Assembly: GCA_030762935.1 (NCBI GenBank)
Contig: CM060893.1
Coordinates: 9,344,001-9,408,000 of the forward strand
Reading direction: 5' to 3'
Source of the DNA: Hymenopus coronatus
Taxonomy: Eukaryota > Arthropoda > Insecta > Mantodea > Hymenopodidae
DNA length: 64,000 bases
Below the pieces are notes generated by a model that saw only the letters and a list, made by a program, of their open reading frames with translations, made no database searches and was not told the DNA's origin. The position numbers were made by a program, and so were the translations under genes. Shown piece after piece: positions 1-35,949 of this stretch. Each line of letters begins with the position of its first letter. Positions within the stretch are counted from its first letter, which is position 1.

Positions 1-12
1 TTTACATGACAG

Positions 13-24867
<24,855 letters not shown>

Positions 24868-25084
24868 AGCACACAATTTGCAAAGTTTTCTTCTCCACAT
24901 TTCATTCTTGAAGCCAAAGCATAGCTAAATTTAGACAACAATGTGAAAAGTAAACAGAAATGCAGTGTCCACAGAAACAATCCCTAGTTATAAACAGATA
25001 TATTGTTGCTCAGTTGTTGGATTTTAACAAAATTGTTATCTTAGAAAGAGAAACTCAAACTGTTCATTGCCAATCTCAAACCTG

Positions 25085-25205
25085 AATGTGTTTTTCTAAA
25101 AATGTCTATCTTTTTTACTCAGGAGGTCTAAAAATATGTGATTCCGTTGAAATATTGGTCAAATTTTTTTGATTCTATATACTATTTATGTTTTACATAT
25201 GTGAG
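25085..25205 (-). repeat. R850 head fragment, diverged
   Basis: Short antisense fragment 3' of the acyltransferase stop, recognisable by the GGTCTAAAAATATGTGATTCC to GAAATATTGGTCAAATTTTT order. Confidence 0.55.
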
Positions 25206-25751
25206 GTATGAAGTATGAGTATGTCAATGGCGGGGGACACATATCAAGGTGATACTCTCTCTAATGACAGTTATGGACTTGATAGTGGGAGCAATACGAA
25301 GTTGGTACACTTGAAAATTTTAAGGAAATGGTGGTATGTACACCTCTTTTACATGAAATGGTAAAAAAAAGTCACAGATGGTCAAGCCAGAGAACCTTGG
25401 AGGCCAGCTACAGAAGACCTTATCTTGTTTCCAGCAGGCCCAATACAACTTCCTGCAAGCTGTTAATTCAGAACATCCCATACAGTGAGACGCCTAACAC
25501 TTTAAATGCTGTAGAATTCACACCAGCTTGACAAATTAATCTTCAGATCATTTAACACATTTAATTCTATCCAATAATGAAATCACAAACAAAATAGGAG
25601 AAACATCTTTTTGTTTTTCTTTCTTGTGTTACCATTGTTGTTTCAGTCAACAAATAACATTAGCACATCTAAAATCGTTTTGAGTTTTTCTTTCTAATGA
25701 TACCAATGTTGTATAAATCCAACAATGACAGAATGCTATATCTGTTTATAA

Positions 25752-25800
25752 CCGTCACCTGCAGTGTCACAAATAGTAAAAGTGGGCATTAAACACTACA
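25752..25800 (+). mobile_element. SINE-B 3' end fragment
   Basis: ACCTGCAGTGTCACAAATAG and AAAGTGGGCATTAAACACTA match the last 45 bases of SINE-B, followed by a poly-A. Confidence 0.65.
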
Positions 25801-25999
25801 CAAAAAAAAAATTATAATAACAACCGGGAATATTTCTGTGGACACCCTGTATATCCTTCACATTAGAATGTGACATCTAATGTTTTCCATCTGCTAAAAG
25901 TTCAGTATTTCTCTTTCAAATGGATATTACACTATTTTGAGATATAAAAGTATTTATTTACAATGCATAACTCCTGTCAACAATTGAAAAGACAGTCAC

Positions 26000-26024
26000 A
26001 GTTTTTTTTTTTTTTTTTTTTTTT
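26000..26024. repeat. poly-T run
   Basis: About 24 T, possibly the tail of an antisense retroposed fragment. The source is not identifiable. Confidence 0.7.
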
Positions 26025-26218
26025 CAATAAACTCATGTTATCAACAAAATATAATTTAATCTGCTCGACTTCAAGGAGTGGTCATATGAAAATAAGGCTA
26101 TTTCAACAGACATTGCCACATCTAGGAAGCAGTCATATTTGTGTAAATTGTTAGTTGATGTTGGCAGAATGTAACTTAACATTTATACTTATAGTAATAC
26201 TTCAAGGTAGTGTGCAAC

Positions 26219-26224
26219 AATAAA
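26219..26224 (+). promoter_or_regulatory. candidate poly(A) signal for the acyltransferase gene
   Basis: AATAAA followed within 20 bases by a TG-rich stretch. It is the second AATAAA downstream of the stop; the first (26026-26031) directly follows a poly-T run. Choosing between them is inference, since no transcript end can be seen. Confidence 0.25.
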
Positions 26225-26404
26225 ACTGTATAATTTGTTTGAGTTTTAAATTAAATACTGGTTATTAATTGCCTAAACTATATTTTAAAAACTATACTTT
26301 GTTTTTGCCTGCCAAGACGTAAACATCCAGAGTAATAGTAATAATAAATAGATTTTTTACACATTCCTGATATCATTACTACTAAATAATTATATAAATG
26401 GTTT

Positions 26405-27220
26405 TTAAAAAAATCTGATGTGTTCCATTCACATGACTTACTCTACATCTGTGTAACAAATTATTGTTAATAAGCTTATTCTTCTATCTGCTTAGTGCTA
26501 ATCGAGATAAACACTAAGAGGAGGGAAATAAGGGAATGCACTAGGGAGAACTGACAGTCACCTGTTTTAAAATGGGCTTGTTATGGGTTTGAAATCCGTT
26601 TCTTTGCGTGGCCAAGAGTTTACAAGTTCCTGTATGAGAAAAATGTAATATTTTAAAATCGAATATCTTGAAAGTGGTACACACCAGGAAATAAATGTAT
26701 ATGGCATAAATTGTGTGTTTTAAGAAGCTCTACAGTTTTTGTGCAGTAAGTTTTTGTCTATCTCTTACAGTTTACAAAATTAAAAAAAAAAAATTCAATC
26801 AGAATAGAGGTCTTCAGAGGCTATTCCCGGAAAATTCAAGATATACATTTATTTATCATGTAAATATTTTAAATATAAGAGATTTTAATCAAAATAGTTA
26901 CACATTTTTGAGAAAACCAATGTTTTTAAAATTTTTCCCATGTAAAGGGTAGTTGGGGATGGGGGGGGGATTTTCTTGAAAATCTTTGTGTCGCATCCTT
27001 GGAAGATAGTGAACTTGATTATTAAGTTTGGTATTTAATGGATTTTTCGTTTTTGAGCTATGCTGCCCACAGACATACACGTTTTTTTTTTTTTTTTTTT
27101 TTGGATTCAGGTGATCCCAAAATATGTATTTTCTGGTAAAATTTCAGTGTCCAACTTTTGGGTGCAATACAATTTCTTCTCTGACACATAAGCGGTACGT
27201 ATACAGAAAATAAAAATGAA
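26405..27220 (-). repeat. R850 repeat, full antisense copy
   Basis: Starts with AAAAAAATCTGATGTGTTCC (the inverted 3' end) and finishes near the head at about 27200. Contains a 22-base poly-T at 27081 in the usual variable stretch. Confidence 0.85.
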
Positions 27221-27311
27221 CCAAAACAGAGTAATCTGGACAAAACAAAGTATAAAAAAAGGTAATATTTGAAGGATCATTAACAAGTCATCTAAATTAT
27301 ATAAGCATATA

Positions 27312-28135
27312 TTTTTATGTTCTCTACACATACTATGTACGTAGTGTACAGAGAAGGTATTGTAATGCACCCAAAAATTTGATACCGAGATTTCATCGGA
27401 AATACATATATGTTTTGAGACCCACTGAATCCAAAAAAAGAATTTTTAGAAAAATGTCCATTTGTTTGTCTGTCTGTATGTGTGTGTGTCTGTGGGCAGC
27501 ATAGCTCAAAAACGAAAAGACCGTTAAAAACCAAACTTGGTATTTAAGTTTGGTATCTTCCAAGGATGCGACACGAATATTTTCAAGAAAATCCCCCCAC
27601 CCCCAACTACCCTTTAAATTGAAAAAATTTCGAAAATGTTTATTTTCTTAAAAATGGCTGTAACAATTTTGATTAAAATCCCTTATAATTAAGATATTTA
27701 CTTGCCAAATAAAATGTATATCTTGAATTTTCTGGGAATAGCCTCTAAAGACCTATTTACTCTGGATGATTTTTGTTGAATTTTGAATAATTGGTAAACC
27801 GTAAGGGATAGACAAGAACTCACTACACAAAAAATGTAGATCAGGATAAAACACGCAATTTATGTTGCATACATTTTTTTGTGGAGAGCTGATCGTTTTT
27901 GAGATATTCCTGTTTTTTGGTTTCAGCTTTGAAAAACTTATACTTTCCTCATACAGGAACTTGTCAACTCCTGTCCATACAAACAAAGGAACTTCAGTCA
28001 CATAGCAACCTTTTGACTATCACTTTAACCTATGGTATTCCATTATTTCGATTCTACTTTCAAGGAAGCAAGTAATAAGACTATTTCTGCTAATTTTTCT
28101 CGATTAGCATGAAGTAAATACATAGAAGAATTTTC
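27312..28135 (+). repeat. R850 repeat, full copy
   Basis: Standard head with TACTATGTACGTAGT, the AACTACCCTTTAAATTG box and the GGAAGCAAGTAATAAGAC segment. It faces the previous copy head to head about 90 bases away. Confidence 0.87.
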
Positions 28136-28645
28136 ACAATTTTTTATTTTCTGAAAATTGGCCTCAATTTGACTGAAACACCACATAAAACATACATTTT
28201 CTTTATGATGCAAATATTTTTATCTTCAATTTTATGAGAATAGCCTCTACAGCCTTTTTCACTTTGAATAACTGTAAACTGTATGAAATAGACAAAATGC
28301 TCCTATATATAAAAAAAAATGTAATCTTGTTAAAACACAATTTAAGCCCCATATACTTTTTCTGCAGAGATAACCATTTTTGAGACATTTCTTCTTGTTA
28401 ATTTACATTTTGCAATAGCTGCACTTTTATCAAATGGGAAGTTGTTATTCATTTTTTTTTACTCCTGACCACTTAAAGAGAACAGAACTTCAATGTCATC
28501 ACCATATTTTAAAAATGTTGATTATTTCTTTAGCCTAATGTATTCCATTATTTTTCTTTGATTTACAACAAAATAAGTGATAAAGAACTATTTTGTTGCA
28601 GAATAATAGGAGATAGTCATGTGAATGGAACATATCATATCTTTC
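28136..28645 (+). repeat. R850 3' half, diverged
   Basis: Weaker similarity to the second half of R850, ending in GTCATGTGAATGGAACATATC. Probably an older copy or subfamily in tandem with the copy before it. Confidence 0.6.
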
Positions 28646-28843
28646 ACAACTATTTTCTACTAAAAGTTCTTCTAAAATGGTTATAGATGTTTGTTAATAT
28701 TTTTACTTTTACTCCTGTTTTGTACTGTAGATACCATACATTTTATTTAAAGCTGGGCCATAGATTGCATTTATGCATAGTTCCAGTAGCGGCTCGTAGC
28801 CAAAATATCTGGTAGGGCACAATTTTAAGATTGACTAAAATTA

Positions 28844-29120
28844 AAACTAAACTGAATGTAATCTATGGACGCTCTTTAACTGCTACGGCTATAAGCGTCC
28901 CATTCTATTTTGGACGCGAAACACCGCTTAAAAATGCTCAGAGACCTCTTTATCAGGCTTGAGGTTTTTTTTTTTACGTGCCGTAAATCTACGACACGGT
29001 ATCAACGACTTTACTTCCTTTATGAAGGAAGGGATTTAAAAAAAAAAATCATCCGGGTTTGAACCCGCGACCTTGAGAACCAGAGGCTAGCATGTTACCC
29101 CTAAATCACGGATGACGACA
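28844..29120 (-). mobile_element. SINE-A copy nested in the hAT element, with 11-bp TSD
   Basis: Antisense, nearly full length. Flanked by GACTAAAATTA at 28833-28843 and 29121-29131. tRNA head with B box GGGTTTGAACCCGCGACC at the right. Confidence 0.92.
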
Positions 29121-30061
29121 GACTAAAATTAGTGGATACTAAAAGATATCAGTAGAAATGAAATGCTAATTTGTGTGTTAGCACTAACCTTTCTGTTTGT
29201 AGATGAAGTCCATCCTTCGAACCTTTGCTTGAAAAAATACTCCCATAACTCTTTGATTTAAGTCAGAAACTGAACGCGACATGTTGTGAGAAATTTGAAC
29301 ACGAACCGTCACCTTCACTGTTTATCATATGTCAACAACATCATCAGAGAGGTGATCCTGCTGTAAATTGATGCATAGCTTGTATTAACAGCTGATGTAC
29401 TTGAGTTTAAGATTCCAGTCTTCAATACGCAACTTTAATAGCTTATGTATGTTACTTCGTTCACGATGTTTCTTTTCACCAACGAAGCTCGCTTTTCTCT
29501 CAGAAAATTATGGAAACTGCCCTTAAAGTGAAGTAGATCGTGATCGTAATATTAATGTCTTAAGCATTTTCTTTATAAGTAATTGTAAACTTTACAAACC
29601 ATCGCCTAACAGTGTATAGGATTTTCCCTCTTAAGGCAAGTTTTAACACTGCGGTTTCTTTGAACGCTAGCAACTGATAAATCGGCATATCATTCTGCAG
29701 TTAATTTCACCAAATTATCTCCAGCGTATTCGGATTATGTTTCATTACACGTGAAATACACTCAAGGCACTGTTTCACACGTATCAGTTTACTCTTACAC
29801 AGCACTCATTCTCAAAACACTAGCCACTAATCACCTCTCACAAGTAAGGTCCATTTATTCAATAACTATTGGTTATTTGACCTTTTCCTGTTTCAAGTGG
29901 AGCTTCAACTGTATCGTGAATCTATTTCCTAGTAAACTTGGGCAATTACACAACACACTGCTTGTACGCCTTGAGCATTGGCGCGCGAGCGTGACTTGTC
30001 TGCTTGGCATGGAGGAGAAATACAAAGTACCAACATTGTACATTTTTACCACATAAGTTTT

Positions 30062-30260
30062 TTTTTTTAAACCGTACCAGAGTCTGGTCAGGATTCCGGC
30101 GCTGTATCCCCTATTTACACCCCCCCCCGTATGATTACTGGTTTTACTGTTCCTTTACACTAACATATAACACCCATGTCCAAGGCGGGACTCGAACCCA
30201 CGATCCCCTGCCCACGAAGCACCAAAGCGAGACGCCTTAGCGGGCCCATACCGGCACTTT
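30062..30260 (-). mobile_element. tRNA-like, SINE-type segment inside the hAT element
   Basis: On the minus strand a B-box GATCGTGGGTTCGAGTCCCG is preceded by a tRNA-like arm (GGGCCCGCTAAGGCGTCTC). Followed by a diverged body and a run of G/C. It lacks a full cloverleaf, so it is not a tRNA gene. Confidence 0.5.
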
Positions 30261-31169
30261 TTGTATGTTTCGTTTGGGACGTTTATAGATCAACTTTGTT
30301 TTCAAATAAGACATTCAAATTTAATAAATGTTTCTTATTATTTGCTCTTACATGTCAGGGATTTGACTCAAACTTTGCGTATGCGCAGCAAATGACCACA
30401 GAGGATTTCGTGTCCTAAGAGAACCTTCCCCTCTCGGCCCCTTGAAACCCGCACCCACAAATTAACTGCATCTGAAAGCATTGAATTCTTCTGCGCGTGC
30501 GCATAGGATGACCACAAAATCGCTTGTGTCCGAAAATGCGGCTGGTTACTATTTCCGACAGCCATCTTCACTACAACTGTCCAGTGTGCATAGTAGGTTT
30601 AAATTTATACAAAATGCGTTATAGATTATAGCATTTTACCTAATAATATAATGCAGAAATCATTGTAGGGAGGGCACGTGCCCCTAAAGGCCGGCCGCCA
30701 CTGCATAGTTCAAATTCACTGCAGTGACCTTGATATTTTTCTGCAGTGCACTAGCAATGAGTGGCCTGTTCAAGGCTATGTTTATCAGCTGCGTTGTACT
30801 GCATCAGTTTCTGCCTTCAGTTTAAACCGTAAAGACTAGAGCAGACCCTCAGAGGATGCATACACTGGTGCAAAAGATAACTTACTAGGTTGACCATAAT
30901 ACAAATCCTCTCTACTTGATTTTGAGCACTGAACTCTCTCTTTCTTTATGCTTGTCTCAATCACTCTGTCTCCACTTTCCTTAGTTTCTCACATTACAAA
31001 GTGTCTGAACTGAGTTGAGTTGGACCGATGCATGGTGCACAGCACCTCTGTTTGTACACAAGAAATTTTACACATTTCAGAGACCGTACACTAGAGTCTG
31101 TTCATTGAGGGTCTCAAAAGTGAAACTAAACTCATGACTTGCTCCTTTCTTAGTAAATATATCCACCAT

Positions 31170-32030
31170 TTTTTACTTTCTCTACACATACTATGCACAT
31201 AGTGTGAAGAGAAGGTATTGCATTTTACCCAAAAATTTGATACCGAGATTTCACCAGAAATACACGTTTTGGGTCACCCTGAATCAAAAAAAAATTCAGA
31301 AAAAAGTCTGTGTGTGTGCACGTGTGTGTGTGTGTGGACAGCATAGCTCAAAAACGAAAAGACCGTTGAGTACCAAACTTGGTATTTAAGTTTGGTATCT
31401 TCCAAGGATGGGACACAAAGATTTTAAAGAAAATCCCCCCACCCCCAACTACCCTTTACATGGAACTTCATTCGAAAATTTTGTTTTTCTTAAAAATGGC
31501 TCTAATGGTTTTGATTAAAATATCATATATTAAAGATATTTACCTGAAAAATAAAATTTATATCTTCAATTTTCTGGGAATAGCCTCGGTAGCTTACTTT
31601 ATTCTGGATAAAATTCACAGAATTTTGCACAGCTCCTAAACCTTAAGAGACAGATAAAAACTTACAACACAAAACATATAGAGCATGTTAAGACACACAA
31701 GTTATATACATTTTTTCAATGGAGTTGATCATTTTTTAGATATTTCTTGTTTTTGGTTTCAGCCTTAAAAAACAAACTTCTCATACAGGAATTTGTCAAT
31801 TCCTGTCCATACAAAGAAACTTCGGTCACATAGCAACCAGCTTTTGAGTATCCCTTTAACGTATGGTACTCCCTTATTTCACTTCTACGTACAAGGAAGC
31901 AAGTAATAAGACTATTTCTGCTAATTTTTTCTCGATTAGCATGAAGTGAATAGAAGCATAAGCTTTTTAACAATGATTTGTTACAGAGATGTAGAGAAAG
32001 TCATGTGAATGGAACACATCAGATTTTTTT
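31170..32030 (+). repeat. R850 repeat, full copy
   Basis: Complete layout from TTTTTACTTTCTCTACACAT to GTGAATGGAACACATCAGAT followed by a T run. One of the best-preserved copies. Confidence 0.88.
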
Positions 32031-32039
32031 TTGTTTAAG

Positions 32040-32252
32040 GTGTGTAATGTCCACTTTTGCTACATATGGCACTGCAGGCGATGACACTGATGATACATGG
32101 AATGACAATGGAGCACCAGTGGAATGTGATGGTGGGGGAACCCAGAGAAAATCTGCCCCTGTGCCGCGTTATTCACCACAGTCCCACATGTAGTCGGTTG
32201 GGATCAAAACTTAGGTGTGAGGTGAGTGGTCTAACCACTCGGCCATGGCATG
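32040..32252 (-). mobile_element. SINE-B copy, antisense
   Basis: CACTTTTGCTACATATGGCA, GGTGGGGGAACCCAGAGAAA, and a tRNA head GGTCTAACCACTCGGCCATGG at the right end. Begins directly at the end of an R850 copy. Confidence 0.88.
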
Positions 32253-32533
32253 GCCTATCCACTATCTCATTACCATTTTTATCCACATGACCAGGTGCCC
32301 ACAAGGGTATTTTGACAGCAGGCACCAGGTCTAATCAACAACCTTTGGCATTCCATCAATTTTATGTCCTTTTGCCAGCTTAGGAATTGCTGGTAGCACA
32401 GAGGATACTAAAATAGACACAGGCTGGAGTCTGGTTCATTATCGGTATTAACCAAAAAAAATCCTCCAACAATAAAAAACATCCATGCACAACTCTTTCC
32501 TTGGAGAAAATATCTGCATACCAAATCTAGGCC

Positions 32534-32757
32534 CTGCCATGGCTGAGTGGTTAGACCACTCGCCCTTCTCTAAGGTGGCCTGGGATCGATCCCAAGTGAC
32601 TGCATGTGGGATTTATGCTGGACAAAGCGGCACAGGGGCAGGTTTTCTCTGGGTTTTCTGGTTTCCCCCACCATTACATTCCACTGGTGCTCCATCTTCA
32701 TTCCATGTATCATCAGTGTCATCGCCTGCGGTGCCATAGTAGTAAAAGCAGGCATAC
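32534..32757 (+). mobile_element. SINE-B copy, full length
   Basis: Head CATGGCTGAGTGGTTAGACC (A box) and GGGATCGATCCCAAG (B box), then ATGCTGGACAAAGCGGCACA, TTTTCTGGTTTCCCCCACCA and the end GTAGTAAAAGCAGGC. Inverted relative to the copy 280 bases to its left. Confidence 0.9.
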
Positions 32758-32759
32758 AA

Positions 32760-34570
32760 TTTGGTGTAATCTGAAATTAATAAAAGTCTTTAATTGTAAA
32801 ATTGTCTTATGTAGTATAAATTAAGTAAACACTAAATAAATAACACCAAATCTAGAAGCACACTTACAACATTAAAAGGATATGGAATGAAAGGGAAATG
32901 TTAGAAAGAAACCACACCAGCATTCACCTAAACAACATGGAAAAATCACAAAAACTCTAGGTCAGAGTGGACAGTTGACAGGAATAAAACCTCAGACCAT
33001 CCAATTGAGAGCCCCACATGTTACCATGGTTACTGTTTAACTGAAAAGTGTTTTAAAGTGAGGTGTATGTATTTCAGAACTTACAGAAACCAGGCAATAA
33101 AATATACATTAACAGTTTTGTTTATTTAGTAGCTAACATGTAACAAAGTTAAATATTTATCTTTACCGTTAGAATTTTTACATCCATCAAATATATTATC
33201 ATCTTGCTATTCAATTTAAACTGTAAGACACCAATAATTGGACCTCTTGTTCTTACATTCTGTAGCAGACAAGTAATACACCAATTTACGCTCTTACTCT
33301 TCATAATTTGCTTTACAGCTAAGTGCTCATATACACAACATTTATAATTGCAGTAATAACTTACTTTTGAACATTAATAGGAAATGCCACCAATTGCATG
33401 TGTGTGTTCTAACGCCAACATAATGTGCAAAACATAAAACACATTTCCTGAATTCAATCTCTTGATCTCTGATTTAAAATACATATGTATTTCAATAAGC
33501 TTCAATATAGTTCTCAAAAATAACGCTGCTTATGAATAAAAGAATAACCTCATTGAAAACAAACAACTTCAAACATTCTTTACACTTTATAACTTCCTCA
33601 ACCAAAACTTTTACGTTTTTTCAGGTTTTTTTACCCAAGATTTTAGGACATTTTATGGCGTTTCTACCATATTGTTCTTAAAATATCATAACTGCACATT
33701 TGTTATAGTATTTAGGGTTGCCAACTCTCCTGGAATGGCCAGGAGTCTTCTGGAATTGAATGGAATCTTACAGCACCCAGAACTTATATTAAATCTCCCA
33801 GAATTATGTGATACTTTCTTATTCCTGTTTTATTATTATTATATTATACTTTAACAAAATACGAGTATTTCATCTGTTATATGCAAGGGTTGACAGTGCG
33901 TAGAAGGAAAACCAATTATCGCATCAACATCAAGACAAATAGAAATCATAAAATCAGCAATTTTTAGCAGTTTGAGGTGCTGGATTCAAGGACTTTGACA
34001 GTGGTTATAGATAAGTTAGTTATTGTAATAGCTAGTTCATATGGGGGTGTCATGAAAAAGAAATATTATTGCACGTATAACGATGCCTGAAAAAGTTCAT
34101 GTGACTGTTTTTTTTTATCAATTTTCTCCCGGAATTTAGAGTTCAGAAATTGGTAAGCTTAGTTATACTCTTCCCAAAATAAGAAACAGACTTGAGGTAA
34201 ACAAAGGCAATAGACAGCCACGATCACAAATCTGGAGTGAGTACTTGCATTCGCCCTTAGCCATAATGCTCAGAAAAATAGTTCCCATCATTTCCTTAAA
34301 TTATTACTTTCATATATGTTTATATGACTTCTTTGCAATTCATTACATTTTCAGTGTTACTTAAAATACAGGGCAGCGCAGATTGGAATGGCTGTCTCTC
34401 ATTTGAATGCAAATGCAGTGCTTCCAATGTATACTAATACAACTTTCTGTTAAAAGTGAATCAAACTATAGTACAACATTGGACAATTTTATATAATATG
34501 AATAATTTATAGTTGATATTATTCTCACAGCATTTCAGTTTATTTCTTTAGTTTATGTACATGTTCCTTT
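32760..34570. other. AT-rich spacer, no gene seen
   Basis: No exon-like or family-like frame. At 33713-33830 and about 34125-34165 the phrases GGGTTGCCAACTCTCCTGGA and TTTCTCCCGGAATTTAGAG resemble the two ends of an old inverted-repeat element, too decayed to call. Confidence 0.5.
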
Positions 34571-34579
34571 TGGCATTAT

Positions 34580-34990
34580 AGGAAATGATTTTCTCAGTAC
34601 AAGAAAGAATTCAAATTGTAAAAAACATATGTGAAAACAGGTTGAATTAGGGAAACTTGTGAAATTTTCGGGGAGAAGTATTTGGATAGAGGACTAGTGA
34701 CAAAGCGTACAACATAGAAATCAGTTAAAAGAATTGCGAGCTACAGGATCTGTGCAGAATGTGAAACGAGAAAGAATTCTTTCAGTTTGCACTCCACAAG
34801 TTATTGAGGAGATTTGCCAAAGAACTACTCAAAGCCCAAAGAGGTTTACATGTAAATTGGCACAGCAGGCACATTTAAAAGGGAGGAACTGCCAGCAGAC
34901 ATTAAAAAGTCTTGATTTTAAATCATAAGATGATGCAGCAACTACCAGAACTGAAAGACTGAGTTATTGCCATCTGAATATGGTTAGGTG
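34580..34990 (+). pseudogene. transposase N-terminal HTH fragment
   Basis: In broken frames: FSVQERIQIVKNICEN, then ATGSVQNVKRERILSVCTPQ, EEICQRTTQSPKRFTCKLAQ. Order and wording match the Psq/DUF4817-like head of insect Tc1/mariner-type transposases. Stops interrupt it and no catalytic core follows. Confidence 0.55.
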
Positions 34991-35071
34991 AGCATAACTA
35001 TGCATTGATGCTGCAGGAGGCCACTTTCAACATCTTCAATAAATGGCAAGTTCATGTCAGCAATTTGTTTG

Positions 35072-35590
35072 TATTTTTACTTTCTCTAGCCCACATGTAC
35101 AATGCATAGTAGATAGAGAAGGTATTGTATTCCACCCAAAAATTCAATACCAAGATTTACTGGAAATATGTTTTGAGACCCTCTGAGTCTGAGAAAAGTA
35201 TTTTTAGAAAAAAGTCTCTGTTTGTATGTGTGTGGACAGCATAGCTAAAAAAAAAATGCCTGTTCAATACCTACGTTGGTATTTAAATTTAAATTCAGTA
35301 TCATATGCGACACAAAGATTTTCAAGAAAATGTCCCCATCCCCAACTACCCTTTACATGGAACAGTTTTAGAAAATAAACTAATTAATTTTTCTCAAACA
35401 GGATCATGCAAAGCGAACTGAACCAGAATTGTTTCAAATAGCAATCGGTTTTTAAAAGATTTTCTTATCATTTTAGCCTAATGTATTACCTTATTTCCTT
35501 TCTACTAACAAGGAAGCAAGCAATAAGACCAATTTGTTTATGGATTAGCTACAGAAAGTTAATTGAATGGAACACATCAAATTTTTACTT
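35072..35590 (+). repeat. R850 repeat with internal deletion
   Basis: Head and ACTACCCTTTACATGGAAC box are present, then it jumps to the CTCAAACAGGATCATGC region and the 3' end. About 350 bases of the middle are missing. Confidence 0.8.
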
Positions 35591-35699
35591 TATTTACTTG
35601 GGCCACTTTTATCTACACCACCATTAAAAATCAGCTGACTGAACTGAGCAGTTATTGCATGTGCTGTGCAATTGTTTCCTGGAGTGGATCCAATATATA

Positions 35700-35945
35700 A
35701 ATAGTTCATCAGGTCCGTGTTCATACCTCAGTCACATTCAATCCAACTTGTTTTATGGGCAGTGGGATTTCAGCTTTCTTTTAACTCCTTTGACACTATA
35801 ACTATGGACATTCTGACAATTTCTTCAGTTTATCCTGAAGACAAATATAATGAACACATTCAAAATTTCCCTTCAAGAATTTACCTGGCTAGAGCCTGAG
35901 AAAATTTACAGTAATTATGCCATCATGAAAACTTCAGCTATTTTA
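35700..35945. repeat. second copy of the 17962 dispersed repeat, shortened
   Basis: Shares the two edge sequences of the repeat at 17962-18550 (CATACCTCAGTCACATT; CTGGCTAGAGCCTGAGAAAA then CATCATGAAAACTTCAGCT) around an unrelated or deleted middle. Confidence 0.45.
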
Positions 35946-35949
35946 AATC

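Larger units (their letters stand above)
24965..25851. mobile_element. terminal-inverted-repeat element 3' of the acyltransferase
   Basis: GTGTCCACAGAAACAATCCC at the left is answered, inverted, by GGGAATATTTCTGTGGACAC at the right. The similarity continues inward (TTATAAACAGATAT, TTGTTGGATTT, TAGAAAGARAAACTCAAA) over about 85 bases in 24989-25075 and 25655-25770. The right arm is split by a SINE-B 3' fragment (25752-25800). No transposase seen. Confidence 0.65.
28784..30703. mobile_element. hAT-type non-autonomous transposon, 1.92 kb, exact 8-bp TSD
   Basis: Ends CAGTAGCGGCTCG (28784) and, inverted, CAGTGGCGGCCGGCC (30703 leftward): the CAGTGGCGGC terminus seen in many hAT-type elements. 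Flanked on both sides by CATAGTTC (28776-28783 and 30704-30711), the 8-bp duplication that hAT transposases make. The interior has no transposase frame but holds a SINE-A (28844-29120) and a tRNA-like segment near 30170-30252. Confidence 0.88.
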
